Shown: positions 61,876-64,000 of the stretch, piece after piece
Numbering within the stretch: position 1 is the first letter of the stretch
Layout: every line of letters starts with the position of its first letter
Assembly (NCBI GenBank): GCA_900318955.1
Contig: ONMJ01000004.1
Location: forward strand, 32,175 to 96,174
Length of the DNA stretch: 64,000 bases
Direction: 5' to 3'
Source of the DNA: an uncultured Bacteroidales bacterium
GTDB taxonomy: Bacteria; Bacteroidota; Bacteroidia; Bacteroidales; UBA932
The notes under the pieces: generated by a model
Seen by the model: only the letters and a program-made list of their open reading frames with translations
Database searches by the model: none
Told to the model about the DNA's origin: nothing
Program-made: the position numbers and the translations under genes

Positions 61876-63324
61876 TTATGCAAAAGGGAATAATTTAGTT
61901 AACCAGAAGTAACCGAGGATGAAACCTACGGCGCCTATGATAATACCGACCTTTGCCATATCCTTCGTCTCCACAAGACCAGTAGAAGAAGCGATGGCAT
62001 TCGGAGGTGTTGAAATCGGGAAAAGCATTGCGATGGATGCGCAGACTGCGATGAAGGAAATCATTGCCTGGGTACCGCCAAGAGCGACGAAAGAAGCGTT
62101 GTTGGCAGCAGCAGGATCAGCCATACCCTCAGCCACAACAATAAGGATAGGAATCAGGAGGGCTGCAGTCGCAGAGTTGGAAATGAAGTTCGAGAGGAAG
62201 TAGCAAACCAAACCTGCAACAAGAAGGACGAGAATAACCGACATGGATCCGAAAGGAATGGCCTGAATGAGGACTTTCGCAAGGCCGGTTCCCTGGAGGC
62301 AGGTACCGAGGGCGAAGCCTCCTGCAACGAGCCAGAGGACGCTCCAGTTGATTTCCTTAATATCTTCTTTGGTGAAAATACCGCAAGCGGTCAGAACGCC
62401 GAGAGGGATGAGGGCAACTACATTGGAGTTGATCTTCGTCCACTGCTCGGTAGCCCAAAGAAGGATTGTTCCGACGAAAGTAATCCAAACGACGGTTGTT
62501 TTCCAATCGGATTTGCGCTTATTTTCCGGAATCTCAAGTTTGATCTCCTTTGCCTTAAAAGGGAAGAAAAGCTGGAGAATAGCCCAAGCGACAAGGAGCA
62601 TTATGATGACGAAAGGAATCATCCTTATCGCCCACTCGCCGAAGGTGACATCAGCGCCGGCCTCTGCAAGGAACTTGACTGCTGTTGCGTTCGGAGGGGT
62701 ACCGATAGGAGTACCGATACCACCGAGGTTAGCGGCAATCGGAATGGATAGCGCCAGACCAATCTTTCCCTTGTCATCGGAAGGAAGAGCCGAAAGAACA
62801 GGGGCGAGGAAAGCCAGCATCATCGCTGCTGTAGCCGTATTTGACATGAACATTGAGAAAATGGCGATAACCAGGAGGAAGCCAAGAAGGACCATCTTGG
62901 GATTGGTTCCGAAAGGCTTCAGAAGGAAACGCGCAAGAGTCACGTCAAGGCCGTATTTCTCTGCCATGATAGCGAGTACGAAACCTCCGAGGAAGAGCAT
63001 GACGACAGGATCTGCGAAAGCAGACATGATGCTCTTGTATCCGACGAGTTGACCGAACTTAGGATCGCAAAGGAAACCTATACCCTTGTCAGAAACCGTC
63101 AGAAGGGAGATAACAATAACGAGAAGGGATGTGGTCCAGTTTGGAATGATTTCGAAAATCCACATCAGGGCCGCAAACACGAAGAGGGCGATTACCCTCT
63201 GCTGAACTACTGTAAGTGCGGAAATACCGAAGAATGAGGTCGGAACTGCACATAGGAAAATTGTGACCAGAAGCACGATCGGCAGAAGGACACAATACTT
63301 CACATTTAGCTTTTTGGTTGACAT
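61876..63324 (-). CDS. SLC13/DASS family anion symporter
   Basis: A 482-residue inner-membrane protein with about 11-12 helices. The two re-entrant motifs are SNTATAAMMLAFLAPVLSAL with ANLGGIGTPIGTPPN, and SNFISNSATAALLIPIL with FPISTPPNAIASS, typical of sodium-coupled dicarboxylate or sulfate carriers. It is upstream of and nearly joined to the porin gene. A good promoter lies before it. Confidence 0.92.
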   Translation of the reverse strand: MSTKKLNVKYCVLLPIVLLVTIFLCAVPTSFFGISALTVVQQRVIALFVFAALMWIFEIIPNWTTSLLVIVISLLTVSDKGIGFLCDPKFGQLVGYKSIMSAFADPVVMLFLGGFVLAIMAEKYGLDVTLARFLLKPFGTNPKMVLLGFLLVIAIFSMFMSNTATAAMMLAFLAPVLSALPSDDKGKIGLALSIPIAANLGGIGTPIGTPPNATAVKFLAEAGADVTFGEWAIRMIPFVIIMLLVAWAILQLFFPFKAKEIKLEIPENKRKSDWKTTVVWITFVGTILLWATEQWTKINSNVVALIPLGVLTACGIFTKEDIKEINWSVLWLVAGGFALGTCLQGTGLAKVLIQAIPFGSMSVILVLLVAGLVCYFLSNFISNSATAALLIPILIVVAEGMADPAAANNASFVALGGTQAMISFIAVCASIAMLFPISTPPNAIASSTGLVETKDMAKVGIIIGAVGFILGYFWLTKLFPFA

Positions 63325-63359
63325 TATTGATACTTTTATATCTTTCCAATAATAGTTTG

Positions 63360-63389
63360 CAAATTTACATAATATTTGACAATATCCAA
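63360..63389 (-). promoter_or_regulatory. Promoter of the SLC13-porin operon
   Basis: Minus-strand TAAATTTG (63360-63367) and TTG (63387-63389) are 19 bases apart, an exact Bacteroidota promoter. The leader to the ATG is about 30 bases. Confidence 0.7.
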
Positions 63390-63408
63390 TTCTAAAAATA
63401 TTTAAAGA

Positions 63409-63438
63409 TGCCGACCAATAATCACTTATTGGCCGGCA
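63409..63438 (-). terminator. gdhA terminator
   Basis: TGCCGGCCAATAA and TTATTGGTCGGCA (one mismatch) form a stem with a 4-nt loop on the minus strand, followed by T-rich sequence. Confidence 0.8.
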
Positions 63439-63466
63439 CTTTGAGAAATATTTATCTATCAGATGA

Positions 63467-64000
63467 TTAGATAATACCCTGCTCTAGCATTGCAGTTGCG
63501 ACTTTCATAAAGCCGGCGATGTTTGCACCCTTTACATAGTCGACAGTTCCATCCGGCTGAGTGCCGAATTTGACGCACTGCTCATGGATGGACTTCATGA
63601 TGAAATGGAGCTTTTCATCTACCTCCTCGGAAGACCAACTGATATGGCTGGCATTCTGGGTCATCTCAAGACCGGAGGTAGCTACACCGCCTGCATTGAC
63701 AGCCTTTCCGGGAGCGAAGAGAATTCCATTGTGCTGGAAATAGTGGATCGCACCGGGCTGGCAGCCCATGTTGGAAATCTCGCAGCAGCACCAGCAGCCG
63801 TTTGCAACAAGTTCTTTGGCATCATCCTCAGAAAGCTCATTCTGGAATGCGCTCGGCAGAGCGATGTCAACAGGAATGCTCCAAGACTTCTTTCCAGGAG
63901 TGAACTTCGCCTTGTCGGGGAACTTGACTGCCATGTCCTCTACCATATTACGGTTGGACGCCCTCATAACGAGCATATAGTCAATCATTTCCTCTGTAAT
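63467..64000 (-). CDS. gdhA: Glutamate dehydrogenase, C-terminal part (start beyond window)
   Basis: The last 178 codons are present, and the frame is open to the window edge. The segments KKSWSIPVDIALPSAFQNEL, FAPGKAVNAGGVATSGLEMT, SWSSEEVDEKLHFIMKSIHE and AGFMKVATAMLEQGII match the hexameric glutamate dehydrogenase C-terminus, which interconverts glutamate and 2-oxoglutarate. The usual EGANMP-type block reads EISNMGCQPGAI after a cysteine-rich CWCCC, a divergence from most members. Cofactor preference cannot be judged from this part. A hairpin terminator follows the stop. Confidence 0.92.
   Translation of the reverse strand: MTEEMIDYMLVMRASNRNMVEDMAVKFPDKAKFTPGKKSWSIPVDIALPSAFQNELSEDDAKELVANGCWCCCEISNMGCQPGAIHYFQHNGILFAPGKAVNAGGVATSGLEMTQNASHISWSSEEVDEKLHFIMKSIHEQCVKFGTQPDGTVDYVKGANIAGFMKVATAMLEQGII

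Overview
The window looks like chromosome of a Bacteroidales-type member of the Bacteroidota, with moderate GC. The reasons are: many start sites carry the Bacteroidota promoter -7 box TAnnTTTG (before hup, SLC13, ruvX, typA and asnS, among others); there is a SusC/RagA-type outer-membrane receptor; there is a DUF4837 lipoprotein; there is a tiny COX24-like basic protein next to HU; and two ExbD genes sit behind one ExbB. No genus is claimed.

Layout. 1-4265 (minus): a partial thioredoxin-like protein, coaD, ung and lon, tightly packed. 4471-10041 (plus): HU, the 29-residue protein, RNase G, Lnt, a PASTA protein and RluD. 10028-15936: a GH2 lipoprotein diverges from cstA, and cstA runs tail-to-tail into a TPR protein, an RsmF-like methyltransferase and an SRPBCC-like protein. 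15976-20751 (plus): Nudix, queA, dprA, tatD and ansA. 20876-23230 (plus): an ExbB/ExbD energising module closed by a strong terminator. 23302-25923 (minus): an orphan SusC-like receptor. 25924-32591: a visibly AT-rich accessory island. 32592-37068 (minus): TPR/HTH membrane regulator, TonB, uridine kinase and AsnRS. 37100-44056 (minus): alkaline phosphatase, S41 protease, dCMP deaminase, acyl-CoA ligase and a large unknown membrane protein. 44183-46874 (minus): tRNA-Arg, L32, YceD and TypA. 46967-49461: GuaA, then a 2-hydroxyacid dehydrogenase on the other strand. 49462-50707: a gene-free, repeat-rich stretch. 50708-55600 (minus): tRNA-Pro, S20, tRNA-Glu, DUF4837, RseP, Dxr and a LytM-like protein. 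55622-60211 (plus): RuvX, Def, phosphohexomutase, M23/LysM and an unknown exported protein. 60212-60773: a hairpin-dense gap. 60774-64000 (minus): a porin, an SLC13 transporter and the 3' part of glutamate dehydrogenase.

The most interesting part is the island at about 25.9-32.6 kb. Three stretches on the minus strand, none part of an intact gene, translate into pieces of the Bacteroidota RHS/YD-repeat core (YYPYGERM, NNDYLYGGKE, FYDNGARYQTTDG, MDPLCEKYYS). Each begins directly after the stop codon of a small signal-peptide or membrane-anchored protein of unknown family. Two of the pieces share 61 identical bases. Another short frame, with the look of a toxin C-terminus, overlaps the start of the 187-residue protein. 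I read this as a decayed array of orphan RHS toxin-tip/immunity cassettes whose full-length rhs gene is not in the window. The core fragments are seen in the sequence; the cassette interpretation is inference.

The rest is mostly housekeeping, with functional groupings. ExbB/ExbD plus the distant TonB would power the SusC-like receptor. The LytM-like protein, Dxr, RseP and DUF4837 form an envelope operon, as do the porin and SLC13 transporter. Many adjacent genes overlap by ATGA or TAATG, which suggests translational coupling.
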